The notes under the pieces are model-generated. The model searched no databases, was not told the origin of the DNA, and saw only the letters and a list, made by a program, of their open reading frames with translations. This document shows positions 38,396 to 47,318 of a DNA stretch of 64,000 bases, piece after piece. Source of the DNA: Streptomyces niger (GTDB taxonomy: Bacteria; Actinomycetota; Actinomycetes; Streptomycetales; Streptomycetaceae); assembly GCF_000718305.1 (NCBI RefSeq), contig NZ_JOFQ01000019.1:78888-142887 (forward strand), in the 5' to 3' direction. A program made the position numbers and the translations under genes. Position 1 is the stretch's first letter; each line of letters opens with the position of its first letter.

Positions 38396-39076
38396 GTGAG
38401 CCTCGATCTGACCGACGTCACCCTGACCTACCCCGACGGCGACACCCGCCTGACCGCACTGGACGCCGTCTCACTCCACGTGCCGGCCGGCACGACGACC
38501 GCCGTCATCGGCCCCTCGGGGTCCGGCAAGTCCAGCCTGCTGGCGGTGGCCGCCACCCTGATCACCCCGGACCGCGGCACCGTCACGATCGACGGCGTAC
38601 CCACCACCGGGCTGAGCCGCGCGCAGCTGGCCTCGCTCCGCCGTGACAAGGTCGGCACCGTGTTCCAGCAGCCCAACCTGCTGCCTTCCTTGACCGCGGC
38701 CGAACAGCTCCAGGCGATGGCCCACCTGGCCGGTCGATCACCCCGCAAGGCGGCGTCACGAGCGCGCGACCTCCTGGCCGCGGTAGGCCTGGCCGACCTC
38801 GCCGGCCGCCGACCCCACCAGCTCTCGGGCGGCCAACGCCAACGGGTCAACATCGCGCGGGCCCTCATGAACGAGCCGGCCGTCCTCCTGGTCGACGAAC
38901 CGACCAGCGCCCTGGACCAGGAACGCGGCACGGCCGTACTGAACCTGCTGACCACCCTCACCCACGAACGCGCCACAGCCACCGTGCTGGTCACCCACGA
39001 CCACACCCACCTGACCGCAGCAGACACCGTCGCAGAGGTCCTGGACGGCAAACTCGGCACACCACTGGCCATGTGA
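38396..39076 (+). CDS. ABC transporter ATP-binding protein (LolD/MacB type)
   Basis: 226 residues from GTG 38396, preferred over GTG 38384 because GGAG lies six bases upstream. Walker A GPSGSGKS (39-46), Q-loop VFQQPNLLPSL, signature LSGGQRQRVNIARAL, Walker B VLLVDEPTSALD and H-loop THDHTHL are all intact. It energises the FtsX-type permease encoded immediately upstream. A strong hairpin follows the gene. Confidence 0.96.
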   Translation: MSLDLTDVTLTYPDGDTRLTALDAVSLHVPAGTTTAVIGPSGSGKSSLLAVAATLITPDRGTVTIDGVPTTGLSRAQLASLRRDKVGTVFQQPNLLPSLTAAEQLQAMAHLAGRSPRKAASRARDLLAAVGLADLAGRRPHQLSGGQRQRVNIARALMNEPAVLLVDEPTSALDQERGTAVLNLLTTLTHERATATVLVTHDHTHLTAADTVAEVLDGKLGTPLAM

Positions 39077-39154
39077 CGGCGGACAGCAGACCGCTCAGCG
39101 GCACCCCTTCCGGCCCTGTTTTTCACCCACCACGACGGGAGGGGGCGGGCCGCA

Positions 39155-39203
39155 GCGGTAGGGGGCCCGGACGTAAAGCGAAGCAGTCCGGACCCCCTGC
39201 CGC
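39155..39203 (+). terminator. long hairpin terminator after the ABC exporter operon
   Basis: An 18-base arm (39155-39172, GCGGTAGGGGGCCCGGAC) pairs with 39186-39203 with only two non-Watson-Crick positions and a 13-base loop. The remainder of 39077-39369 contains no gene. Confidence 0.8.
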
Positions 39204-39369
39204 GGAGGACCGACCCCGTGACGCCAAGCCCCGCGCAGCGGACCCCGCCCGCCGCAGGCGAAACGGCGCCGCACCCGCCAAAAAGTCAGACGCCCCCGCG
39301 GCAGCAAACAACCCCGCACCCGGCAACGACAGGCAAGGGACACCAACCGCCCCTCAGGACCTCAGGACC

Positions 39370-39948
39370 TCAGCCCTCCGCCCGCTCGTCCCGCTCCCCT
39401 GCCGGCTCCCCCGCCGGCCCCGGCTCACCCGCCGGCCCCAGCTCCCCTGCCGACCCCGCCGACCCCGCCGGCCCCGGCTCACCCGGCGCATGGGAAAACA
39501 GCTTCAGCACAGGCACGCCGACCTTGTGCCGAGCGCGCGAGGCCCAGTCCCGGTGGAAGAACTCCTCCACGAAGTGCGGCGCGGTCAGCACGATCACCTC
39601 GTCGGCCCCCGTCTGGTCGACCACCGACCGCAGCAGGTCCAGCGGGTGGTTCTCGACCACCTGTCCGATGGCCTCGGCGCCCGCGTTCCGGAGCTGTTGC
39701 AGCGTGTACGACAAGGCGCGCTCCGCAGGCGGCTCCGCCTCCTCGCCCTCGGGCTCGTCCCCCTCCCGCACCGCCTCGTCGAACTCGCCGAGGGCGACGT
39801 CGTCGATGGCCCGCAGCAAGACGTCCTGCTCGCCGCGCGGCTGCATGAGGACGACGAAGGAGACCTCGTCGTCGCCGTGCAGCGTGGTGACGAACTCCAC
39901 GTCAGCGGGCGTCAGAGGCTTCTCGATCATCAATACGCTCGTGAACAC
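39370..39948 (-). CDS. conserved Streptomyces protein (often misnamed indole-3-glycerol-phosphate synthase) with collagen-like tail
   Basis: 192 residues from GTG 39948; ATG 39930 (MIEKPL) and ATG 39975 are alternatives. The conserved core (SVLMIEKPLTPADVEFV, SFVVLMQPRG, VVENHPLDLLRSVVDQTGAD, EVIVLTAPHFVEEFFHRDW) has the alternating strand-helix pattern of a USP/Rossmann-like fold. I see no indole-glycerol-phosphate synthase motif. The last ~28 residues are Gly-Pro-Ala repeats (GPAGSAGSAGELGPAGEPG) encoded by tandem DNA repeats, an unusual extension. The function is unknown. Confidence 0.82.
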   Translation of the reverse strand: MFTSVLMIEKPLTPADVEFVTTLHGDDEVSFVVLMQPRGEQDVLLRAIDDVALGEFDEAVREGDEPEGEEAEPPAERALSYTLQQLRNAGAEAIGQVVENHPLDLLRSVVDQTGADEVIVLTAPHFVEEFFHRDWASRARHKVGVPVLKLFSHAPGEPGPAGSAGSAGELGPAGEPGPAGEPAGERDERAEG

Positions 39949-40112
39949 GACGCGTGCCCTTCTTCTCCGCTTCATGGGCCGCCCGGGGGAACGGCCCGAC
40001 AGAAACCATCCTGCCCCGCCGAGGAGCGGGGCCTTTGTCCTTCAGTGTGCCCAATGGAAGCTAAGCGGAACGAAGAATTCCGCCGATCGCCGAGGACGCT
40101 CGATGAAACGGT

Positions 40113-40976
40113 TCACGGCCGCCGGTAGCGGGTGAACAGGAACCCGTCCTCCTCCAGCACCGACACCAGCCGGAACCGCTCCGGCACCGCCAGGCCCGGC
40201 GCGTTCATGATCCGCGGCGCGTCTCCCGCCGCCACCAGCGGCGCCAGCGACAGGCACAGCTCGTCCAGCGCGCCGGCCGCGGCGAACTGGCCGAGCAGCC
40301 GCGGTCCGCCCTCCGTGAGCAGCCGGGTGAGCCCCCGGTCCGCGAGCGCGCCGGTCACCCGGGCGGGGTCCACCCCCGCGCCCTCGCCGACGAAGACCAC
40401 CTCGGCGCCGGCCGCGCGCGCCTCCCGCACCCGGTCCGCGTCGGCGCCCGCGCCGGTCAGCACCACGGTGGGGACCAGCGGCTGCGTGAAGAGCGGCAGC
40501 GAGAAGTCCAGGTCCAGGCTCGCGGTCACCACGGCGATCGCCGGGGCCGGACCCTGCCCGGCCGCCGCCCGACGCGCCGCGAACGCCTCCCGCGCCTTCG
40601 CCGGCCGGTACCCCTCCTTGCGCACGGTCTCCGCACCGACCACCACCGCGTCGGCCAGCCCCCGCAGCACCCCGAAGATGCGCATGTCGGCGTCGCTGGA
40701 GAGCGGCTGCGAGCGGCCTTCGTGATGCGCGGCGCCGTCCACGGAGGACACCATGTTGGCGCGCAGCCATCCGTGTGCCGCCGTGCCCGCGTCCGCCGCA
40801 CCCGTCCCTACCGGGTACGCGTAGGCCTCGGCCAGCTCGTCCAGCGTCCATTCCCGTTCGTCCATCCACTCCCGGTACCCCTCGGACGGCGATGACATCA
40901 CCGCTTCGGCGGCCCCTTCGGGCGAACCGCTCTTGGACGGCGCGGGCTGGGCTGGGGAAAGGAACAGACGTCGCAT
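40113..40976 (-). CDS. pyrimidine reductase family protein (RibD C-terminal domain)
   Basis: 287 residues. The RibD_C/DHFR-like fold is shown by RANMVSSVDGAA, DAVVVGAETVRKEGYRP, GLTRLLTEGGPRLLGQF and DELCLSLAPLV. The family reduces the ribosyl group in riboflavin synthesis or acts on related pyrimidines. Without a deaminase domain or a rib cluster nearby, its exact role is uncertain. The start is placed at ATG 40976 (MRRLFLSPAQ); ATG 41012 adds 12 residues. It is divergent from zapE. Confidence 0.87.
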   Translation of the reverse strand: MRRLFLSPAQPAPSKSGSPEGAAEAVMSSPSEGYREWMDEREWTLDELAEAYAYPVGTGAADAGTAAHGWLRANMVSSVDGAAHHEGRSQPLSSDADMRIFGVLRGLADAVVVGAETVRKEGYRPAKAREAFAARRAAAGQGPAPAIAVVTASLDLDFSLPLFTQPLVPTVVLTGAGADADRVREARAAGAEVVFVGEGAGVDPARVTGALADRGLTRLLTEGGPRLLGQFAAAGALDELCLSLAPLVAAGDAPRIMNAPGLAVPERFRLVSVLEEDGFLFTRYRRP

Positions 40977-41063
40977 AGGCCGCAGTGTGGCACGGAGAAG
41001 GCCGTGTGACATGTCTCGCTCAGCGGTCCGGTCGCCACCCGGCAGCGACTACGCTGGAGCGCT

Positions 41064-42188
41064 GTGTCACCTTCGAACCCCTCGTCGCCCTCGCAGCCCT
41101 CTCCGATAGCCGGCCGGGCCGCCGCCGGACCGTCGGACGACGCGGCTCCGGCCGCGCTCACCTCGCGCGCCCCGCACGTCCCCGCCGACCGGCTGGTCGC
41201 CGAGATGGTGCCACCGCCGCGCTTCCAGAGCGCGCGCTTCGAGACGTACATCCCGGACCCGGCACAGCCCAGCCAGGCCGAGGCGGTTCAGGTGCTCAGC
41301 TCCTTCGCGGCGAGCATCGGGGGTGCCGCGAGCGCTTCGGGGGGCAAGCGGCGCTGGTTCTCGAAGAAGCCCGAGGCGCCCAAGGGGCCGCGCGGCGTCT
41401 ACCTGGACGGCGGCTACGGCGTCGGCAAGACCCACCTGCTGGCCTCCCTGTGGCACGCCACGCCGGCCGCCCCGGAGCTCAAGGCGTTCGGCACCTTCGT
41501 GGAGCTGACCAACCTGGTCGGCGCGCTCGGCTTCCAGGAGACGGTCCGCACCCTCAGCGGGCACCGCCTGCTGTGCATCGACGAGTTCGAACTGGACGAC
41601 CCCGGCGACACGGTGCTGGTCTCCTCCCTGCTCGCCAAGCTGGTCGAGCACGGCGTGGCACTGGCCGCCACCTCGAACACGCTGCCCGGCAAGCTCGGCG
41701 AGGGCCGCTTCGCCGCCGCCGACTTCCTGCGCGAGATCCAGGGCCTGAGCGCGCACTTCCGGCCGCTGCGCATCGATGGCGAGGACTACCGCCACCGCGG
41801 TCTGCCCGAGGCGCCCGCGCCGTTCGACGACGAGACCGTCACCCGCGTCGCGTACGCCACCCCCGGCGCCTCGCTCGACGACTTCCCCGCGCTGCTGGAC
41901 CACCTCTCGAAGGTGCACCCGAGCCGGTACGGCGCCATGTGCGACGGCATCCAGGCGGTCTGCCTCACCGACGTGCAGGCGGTACCGGACCAGTCCACGG
42001 CGCTGCGGCTGGTCGTGCTGGCCGACCGGCTCTACGACCGCGAGGTGCCGGTACTGGCGTCCGGCAAGCCCTTCGACGAGCTGTTCAGCGAGGAGATGCT
42101 CAACGGCGGCTACCGCAAGAAGTACTTCCGCGCGATATCGCGTCTGACGGCGCTGGCGCGGGACGCGAAGCAGCTGACGGAGAAGTAG
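41064..42188 (+). CDS. zapE: cell division protein ZapE (AFG1-like ATPase)
   Basis: 374 residues. Walker A GGYGVGKT (116-123), Walker B LLCIDEFELDDPGD, sensor region ATSNTLPGKLGEGRF, and the C-terminal YDREVPVLASG region are characteristic of AFG1/ZapE ATPases. In proteobacteria ZapE acts at the Z-ring; in actinomycetes the role is unproven. GTG 41064 has TACGCT eight bases upstream and a poorly spaced GGAG, so it may be leaderless. An extra Ala/Ser/Pro-rich N-terminus of about 40 residues precedes the domain. Confidence 0.93.
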   Translation: MSPSNPSSPSQPSPIAGRAAAGPSDDAAPAALTSRAPHVPADRLVAEMVPPPRFQSARFETYIPDPAQPSQAEAVQVLSSFAASIGGAASASGGKRRWFSKKPEAPKGPRGVYLDGGYGVGKTHLLASLWHATPAAPELKAFGTFVELTNLVGALGFQETVRTLSGHRLLCIDEFELDDPGDTVLVSSLLAKLVEHGVALAATSNTLPGKLGEGRFAAADFLREIQGLSAHFRPLRIDGEDYRHRGLPEAPAPFDDETVTRVAYATPGASLDDFPALLDHLSKVHPSRYGAMCDGIQAVCLTDVQAVPDQSTALRLVVLADRLYDREVPVLASGKPFDELFSEEMLNGGYRKKYFRAISRLTALARDAKQLTEK

Positions 42189-42324
42189 GCCCCGGCGCCC
42201 CCGCGAGGGCGCCGGAGACCCGGTCAGGGCTTCCCACGATGCCTCTACGCGCGTGGTTCCCGGCGGACGTGTGGCGTGGTACACACATGCGGTCATCACC
42301 TGTCCGCCAGCAGGGAGTTGCCTC

Positions 42325-43686
42325 ATGTCCGCAACACGACGTCAGATCCTCGCAAGAACCGGCGCGGTGGGAGCGGGGATCGTCTTCTCCGGCGCCGTCT
42401 CGGAGATCTTCGCCGGCACCGCCAGCGCGCAGACCATGGGCCGCGGCGGTTACGGACCGCTGGTTCCCGACCCGGACGGCCTGCTCGACCTCCCCAAGGG
42501 CTTCCGCTACAAGGTGCTGTCCCGGGAGGGCGACCCGCTGCGCTCCGGAGAGGGCAAGGTGCCGAGCAACTGCGACGGCATGGCGGCCTTCCGCGGCCGC
42601 CGGGGCCACACCCACCTCGTGCGGAACCACGAGAACCGCCGCAAGTCCCGCTCCGCGGTGCCCACCGTGCCCGGCATCACGTACGACCCGATGGGCGAGG
42701 GCGGCTGTACGGCCATCGAGGTCGACGCGCACAACGGGGTGGTCTCCGAACGGGTCGCCATCGCCGGCACCTCCACCAACTGCGCAGGCGGGCCCACCCC
42801 GTGGAACACCTGGCTGACCTGCGAGGAGACCGAGTTCAAGGCGGGCGAGGAGGGCTACACCAAGGACCACGGCTTCATCTTCGAGGTCGACCCGTACGAC
42901 CCGCGCCGCACCGGGGCCGTACCCCTCACGGACATGGGCCGCTTCCAGCACGAGGCGATAGCCATCGACCCACGGGACGGCACGGTCTACGAGACCGAGG
43001 ACGCCTTCGAGAAGCCCTTCGGGCTCTTCTACCGCTTCCACCCGAAGAAGCCGATGGGCGGCATCGGTTCACTGCGCGCGGGCGGCCGGCTCCAGGCGAT
43101 GCGCGTTCCGGGGGTGAAGGACCTCTCCGCCATCCAGGAGACGGGCGCGACGTTCGACCGCATCGAATGGGTGGACGTCCCGGACCCGCTCGCCAAGGAA
43201 ACCGCCATCCGCTTCCAGGACTTCGGGCCCAAGGGCATCACCCACGCCCAGAAGCTGGAGGGCTGCTACTGGGGCGGCTCCTGCGTGTACTTCGTGTCCA
43301 GCTTCGCGCACCGGGACCAGGGCTCGGCCGCCGACCACTACGGGCAGGTGTGGCGGTACGACCCGAAGGCGCGGCGGCTGACCCTCGTGGTCGTCTTCGG
43401 GCCCGACACGGACCTGCAACTCCCCGGTGAATCCCCGGACAACATATGCCTCGCGCCCAGCGGCGGCCTGATGGTGTGCGAGGACGGCGAAGGCGCCCAG
43501 CACGTCTTCGGCGTGACGCGCAAGGGCGCGGTGTACCCGATGGCGCGCGGCCGGCAGAACATCGGGACGGCGGAGAAGCCGGAGTGGGGCGAGTTCGCCG
43601 GCGTCACCTTCGCGCCGGACGGGCGCACGATGTACGTGAACTGCTACACGCCGGGGACGACGTTCGCGGTGACCGGGCCGTTCTGA
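42325..43686 (+). CDS. PhoX-type phosphatase (DUF839), Tat-secreted
   Basis: 453 residues. The Tat signal MSATRRQILARTGAVGAG ends near SAQT. The mature beta-propeller has LVRNHENRR, THLVRNHE-type calcium/iron ligands, GGPTPWNTWLTCEET, DMGRFQHEAIAIDP, THAQKLEGCYW and PDNICLAPSGGLMVCEDG, all PhoX/DUF839 motifs. It hydrolyses phosphomonoesters outside the cell using Ca and Fe. CAGGGAG precedes ATG 42325. I looked for PHO boxes (GTTCACC repeats) upstream and saw no convincing one. Confidence 0.92.
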   Translation: MSATRRQILARTGAVGAGIVFSGAVSEIFAGTASAQTMGRGGYGPLVPDPDGLLDLPKGFRYKVLSREGDPLRSGEGKVPSNCDGMAAFRGRRGHTHLVRNHENRRKSRSAVPTVPGITYDPMGEGGCTAIEVDAHNGVVSERVAIAGTSTNCAGGPTPWNTWLTCEETEFKAGEEGYTKDHGFIFEVDPYDPRRTGAVPLTDMGRFQHEAIAIDPRDGTVYETEDAFEKPFGLFYRFHPKKPMGGIGSLRAGGRLQAMRVPGVKDLSAIQETGATFDRIEWVDVPDPLAKETAIRFQDFGPKGITHAQKLEGCYWGGSCVYFVSSFAHRDQGSAADHYGQVWRYDPKARRLTLVVVFGPDTDLQLPGESPDNICLAPSGGLMVCEDGEGAQHVFGVTRKGAVYPMARGRQNIGTAEKPEWGEFAGVTFAPDGRTMYVNCYTPGTTFAVTGPF

Positions 43687-43734
43687 TCCGACCCGGCCGC
43701 CGTACGCCCGCGGTGACCGCGCGCCGCCTGCCCG

Positions 43735-44010
43735 CTAACCGGAGCAGGCGGTGCGCTGGGCCTCCTCCCACTCACAGCGCGGGCACAGCACGATGCCCCG
43801 CGTGGACTCCGGGTACTCGGTGGGCGCACGGCACAGGACGCACTCCGCGAACGGCTCCTCAGGGGCGGCGGATGTCTCCTCCGGGGAGGTGGCGGGTGGC
43901 TCCTGCTGAGAGGCGCCGGGTGCCTCCCCTTGGTGGGCGGCGGGTGTCTTCTCTTCGGAGCTCGCGGGCGGTGCGGTTGCGGGAGCGGGGCGCTGGCTGT
44001 CGGACGGCAT
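43735..44010 (-). CDS. small zinc-ribbon protein
   Basis: 91 residues. A low-complexity Pro/Glu/Ala/Ser-rich N-terminus (1-54) precedes a C-terminal zinc ribbon with C57-x2-C60 and C76-x2-C79 (CVLCRAPTEYPES, LCPRCEWEEAQ). Similar short proteins are conserved in Streptomyces with no known function; RNA, DNA or protein binding is plausible. Acidic degenerate repeats (SSEEKTPAA, SPEETSAAPEE) suggest slippage expansion. The TAG stop is at 43735. Confidence 0.75.
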   Translation of the reverse strand: MPSDSQRPAPATAPPASSEEKTPAAHQGEAPGASQQEPPATSPEETSAAPEEPFAECVLCRAPTEYPESTRGIVLCPRCEWEEAQRTACSG

Positions 44011-44054
44011 GGTCCCGAGCCTAGAGGGCCCGGGCTCCCGTTCCCCCGCGCGGC

Positions 44055-44723
44055 TCAGGTGCGCCGGGAGCTGAGCGCGCAGGCCCCGGCCACGGCCGCC
44101 GCAGTGATCATGGCGGCGATGCCCAGCGGCAGCCAGGGCACGGTCACCGTGCCGCGCGGCGAGCCGGTCACCAGACCGCTGACCGCGGCGTTCGCGGGCG
44201 ATCCCGCGGCGACGAGCAGCAGCAGGGCGGCCAGCGCGGCGGTGGGGATCGCCCGGCCGGGGCTGCGCACCACCGGCCGGTTGGCCAGCGCCCCCACGGC
44301 CGTGCCCAGCAGGACGCAGCACAGGGCCGTGAACGTCCCGGCGAGGGTCGCGGGCCCCATCGGGACGGCGACCCGGTGATCGGCGCTGTGCGGGTCGGAG
44401 ACGAGCGCGGTGAAGGCCGTACCGAGCGCCCCGAGCGCCGTCGCGGCCAGCGCGGCGGTCGACACGGCCGCCAGGTGTGCGCGGCCGGGGCCGGCGGCCG
44501 CCGCGGTGCAGGCCCGGGCGGCGGGCGGCTCGGCGGTCACGCCGGCCCGCACCAGCCACGCGGCCACGGGCAGCAGGGGCGCCGCGACGTACCCGAATCC
44601 GTCGAGCACCGGGTCGCCGGCCCGGATGCCGATCGCCACGTACGCGGCGTACAGGATGGTGGGCGGCAGCCAGCGGTGCGAACCGACGAGCAGCGCGAAG
44701 TGGTAACGGAGCAGCGGGATCAC
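44055..44723 (-). CDS. ABC transporter membrane subunit (ABC-2-like)
   Basis: 222 residues with six hydrophobic segments. GTG 44723 overlaps the ATPase stop by four bases (GTGA), so it is the membrane partner of that gene. The N-terminus PLLRYHFALLVGSHRWLPP is typical of Streptomyces ABC-2-like exporters. No substrate can be assigned. Confidence 0.85.
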   Translation of the reverse strand: MIPLLRYHFALLVGSHRWLPPTILYAAYVAIGIRAGDPVLDGFGYVAAPLLPVAAWLVRAGVTAEPPAARACTAAAAGPGRAHLAAVSTAALAATALGALGTAFTALVSDPHSADHRVAVPMGPATLAGTFTALCCVLLGTAVGALANRPVVRSPGRAIPTAALAALLLLVAAGSPANAAVSGLVTGSPRGTVTVPWLPLGIAAMITAAAVAGACALSSRRT

Positions 44724-45598
44724 GGGGATTCGGGCCTCGGTGCGGTCCGGTCGGGGCGGGCTTCTTCGGGAGTCACGGCGTGGATGTGCCAGGGCGGACG
44801 GGCCGTCAGCAGGGCGTGCAGCAGCGTGTCGGAGTGCGCGGCGGGCACGGTGAGTCGGGTCGTGCCGTCCGGGCCGGGTGCGGTGGTGGGCGCCCCGGGG
44901 AGGCCGGCGGGCGGGTCGGCGCCGGGCGGTCCCTGCGCCACGACGGTGACGCACGGCCCCGTGGTGGCCCCTGCCGCGCGCGTGGCCGTCTCCTGCGGCC
45001 GCAGGCCCGCGTCCACGACCCGGTAGCAGGCATCCGCGGCACCGGCCAGGCGCGCCGGGTCGTGGTCCACGAAGACGACGGTGCCACCTGCCGTGACGCG
45101 CTCGGCCACCGCGCGGTCCAGGGTGCCCCGCGCCGTGCGGTCCAGGCCGGTCCACGCCTCGTCCAGGACGAGCAGTTCGGGCTCGGCGAGCAGCGCCTGG
45201 GCCACGGCGACCTTCTGGCTGGTGCCCTTGGAGAGCTCGGCGAGCGGCGTACGGGCGTGGCCGGCCGCCCCGAAGCGCTCCAGCCACTCCGTGGCCCGGC
45301 GGGCGGGCTCGGCGCCGCGCAGCCCGTGGACGCGCCCGAGGTGGCTGAGGTACTCGAGGGCGGTGAACGGCAGTGCGGCGGGGAAGCGCTCCGGTACGTA
45401 CGCGGTACGGGGGCGCCCCGTGACACGGCCCGTACTGGGCGCGTCGATGCCGGCGCACAGGCGCAGCAGCGTGGATTTGCCGCTGCCGTTCGTGCCCTCG
45501 AAGCGCAGCAGCGCGCCGCGCGGCACTTCGAGGTCGACGTCGCGCAGCACCCAGGGGCCGCGCAGCCCGTACCGCCGCCCGACCTTGTGCAGCTTCAT
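44720..45598 (-). CDS. ABC transporter ATP-binding protein
   Basis: 292 residues from ATG 45598. Walker A EGTNGSGKSTLL, signature LSKGTSQKVAVAQALL (a K-G-T-S-Q variant of LSGGQ), Walker B LLVLDEAWTGLD (Ala-Trp replaces the usual Pro-Thr), H-loop VDHDP. The C-terminal 90 residues are a poorly conserved regulatory extension. With the coupled membrane gene it forms a two-gene exporter. The variant signature is common in the Streptomyces members of this group. Confidence 0.9.
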   Translation of the reverse strand: MKLHKVGRRYGLRGPWVLRDVDLEVPRGALLRFEGTNGSGKSTLLRLCAGIDAPSTGRVTGRPRTAYVPERFPAALPFTALEYLSHLGRVHGLRGAEPARRATEWLERFGAAGHARTPLAELSKGTSQKVAVAQALLAEPELLVLDEAWTGLDRTARGTLDRAVAERVTAGGTVVFVDHDPARLAGAADACYRVVDAGLRPQETATRAAGATTGPCVTVVAQGPPGADPPAGLPGAPTTAPGPDGTTRLTVPAAHSDTLLHALLTARPPWHIHAVTPEEARPDRTAPRPESP

Positions 45599-45631
45599 CA
45601 AGGGATCCGCTTTCGTGCCGGCGCTCGGTCC

Positions 45632-46309
45632 TCAGCCGTTGGAGGCCGTGGCGGGCTTGGCCTCGCTCGGGCGCACGATCACGAAGCCCTCTCCGTCGAG
45701 ACGCAGTTGTACGGCCTCCCCCGAGCCGCCGCGGATCATCGATCCGACGCTCTGGGAGCGGTGCAGCGAGGTCGCCAGGGAGGCGCTCCAACCGACCACC
45801 GCGTCGGTGTCGACGAACACCGGCATCTGCGGGCTGACGGGGATGACGATCGGGTTGCCCTCGCACATCACACCGAGCCGGCCGTGCCCGGTGAACACGG
45901 AGTTGAAGAGTCCCCCGCCGGTCATGCCGGCACCCTTCACGACCTTTATCTCGTAGGACAGCGTGGGGTCGAAGCAGAGGATGTTGCGCCCGTTGAGGGT
46001 GATGCTGTCACCGGGGGCGAGATCGACGACGAAGCAGTTCTGCGCCTCGTGCGCGAACCACACCTCGCCCTGGCCGCGCACGGCCATCAGGGCCAGCCCT
46101 TCCCCGGTGACCGCACGCTTGAGGAATTTGCCCACCCCCTGGCCCTGCTTCTCGAACTGGAGGTTGCCGCGGAAGGCGACCATGGAGCCCTGGCGCGCGT
46201 AGCACTCACCGTCCACCGCGTACTTGATGGACTTGGCGTTCTGCAGCGTCATGCCGGGGGTGGTGGCCTGCGTGACCAAGTGCTCGGACGAGAACAGTTC
46301 GCTCTGCAT
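45632..46309 (-). CDS. AIM24 family protein
   Basis: 225 residues forming the beta-rich AIM24/TerD-like jelly-roll fold: YAVDGECYARQGSMVAFRG, GEGLALMAVRGQGEVWFAHEA, LNGRNILCFDPTLSYEIKVV, GLFNSVFTGHGRLGVMCEG. In yeast AIM24 is mitochondrial; in bacteria its role is unknown. It is encoded 33 bases before the ABC exporter on the same strand and could be co-transcribed. ATG 46309 has a weak ribosome site; GTG slightly upstream (VIILF) is an alternative. Confidence 0.87.
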   Translation of the reverse strand: MQSELFSSEHLVTQATTPGMTLQNAKSIKYAVDGECYARQGSMVAFRGNLQFEKQGQGVGKFLKRAVTGEGLALMAVRGQGEVWFAHEAQNCFVVDLAPGDSITLNGRNILCFDPTLSYEIKVVKGAGMTGGGLFNSVFTGHGRLGVMCEGNPIVIPVSPQMPVFVDTDAVVGWSASLATSLHRSQSVGSMIRGGSGEAVQLRLDGEGFVIVRPSEAKPATASNG

Positions 46310-46418
46310 GAAGAGGATGATCACCCGGAACGTTTCCCTCCGCCAAGAGCGGCCGGGCGGACGGCGGGCCCGACCGCCTCTTCGGGGGAATGTCGGTGGC
46401 GGCTGGCAGACTGAATCC

Positions 46419-47183
46419 GTGAGCAACACCGAGACCACCGTGAGCAGCACCGACACTCCTGGCACCCCGGCCGCGGCCGACAGCGGGCCGCCGTCCGGCG
46501 ATCCGCGCCGTACGGAGACCGACCGCGACGCGGCACCGCAGTTCGTGCTGCCGCTGGTCGTCCACCTGGAGAAGACCGCACCGCCGGCGCGTACGGACGC
46601 GCTGGAGACGGCTGCGCGGGCGGTCCTCGTGCTGCTCTCGGACGAGCGGGCGCACGGCGAGGGTGAGTGGGCCGCGGCCGTGCGGGACTGGCAGGACGCC
46701 CGGATCCGCAAGGTGGTGCGGCGAGCGCGGGGCTCCGAGTGGCGCCGGGCGGCGGCGTTGCCGGGCATCACGGTCGACGGCGGCTCCGCCGAGGTGCGGG
46801 TCTTCCCGCCGGTGCCGCTGGACGGCTGGCCCAAGGAGCTCGCCAAGCTCCAGGTCTCGGGGACCGAGCTGGACGACCCGGAGCCGCCGGCCGCGCCCGA
46901 CCCGGCCGGGCCGGTGCTGTGGCTGAGCCCGGACCTGGAGATGTCGGCGGGCAAGGCGATGGCCCAGGCGGGCCACGGCGCGCAGCTCGCGTGGTGGGAG
47001 CTGTCCGGGGCCGAGCGGGCGGCCTGGCGCGCGGCCGGCTTCCCGCTGGCCGTCCGTACGGCGGACGCGGACCACTGGGCGGAGCTGACGCGCAGCGGCC
47101 TCCCCGTCGTCCGCGACGCGGGCTACACGGAGATCGCCCCGGGCTCCTGCACGGTGGTCGCCGACCATCCGGCGCTGCGGTAG
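46419..47183 (+). CDS. peptidyl-tRNA hydrolase, PTH2 family
   Basis: 254 residues from GTG 46419. The C-terminal ~110 residues carry the PTH2 fold (LWLSPDLEMSAGKAMAQAGHGAQLAWWEL, FPLAVRTADA, GLPVVRDAGYTEIAPGSCTVVA), which frees peptidyl-tRNAs. The N-terminal ~130 residues (FVLPLVVHLEKTAPPARTDALE, RKVVRRARGSEWRRA) are an actinomycete-specific extension, degenerate and partly disordered. There is no ribosome site, suggesting a leaderless mRNA. It is divergent from the AIM24 gene. Confidence 0.85.
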   Translation: MSNTETTVSSTDTPGTPAAADSGPPSGDPRRTETDRDAAPQFVLPLVVHLEKTAPPARTDALETAARAVLVLLSDERAHGEGEWAAAVRDWQDARIRKVVRRARGSEWRRAAALPGITVDGGSAEVRVFPPVPLDGWPKELAKLQVSGTELDDPEPPAAPDPAGPVLWLSPDLEMSAGKAMAQAGHGAQLAWWELSGAERAAWRAAGFPLAVRTADADHWAELTRSGLPVVRDAGYTEIAPGSCTVVADHPALR

Positions 47184-47242
47184 CGGCCGACGCCGTCACG
47201 GTGCCCGGCGCCGCGGTGGAGGGCCGTCCGGCGACCTCCTGT

Positions 47243-47260
47243 CCGCCGGCCGTCCGGCGG
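47243..47260. terminator. short perfect hairpin between convergent genes
   Basis: CCGCCGG (47243-47249), loop CCGT, CCGGCGG (47254-47260). It lies between the convergent peptidyl-tRNA hydrolase and NERD-domain genes and probably serves both. Confidence 0.6.
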
Positions 47261-47318
47261 CCCGTCACGGGCCGTCCAGGCGCCGTCGGAGGCTGCTCGA
47301 AGGTCGCCCGGGCGCCGC

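Noticed and set aside
39370..39948. Indole-3-glycerol-phosphate synthase annotation for this protein
   Set aside because: No phosphate-binding or catalytic motif of TrpC is visible; the name seems to be carried over from poor database entries.
42230..42325. PHO box upstream of the PhoX gene
   Set aside because: Only weak matches to GTTCACC-type repeats are present; no two adjacent 11-base units could be defined.
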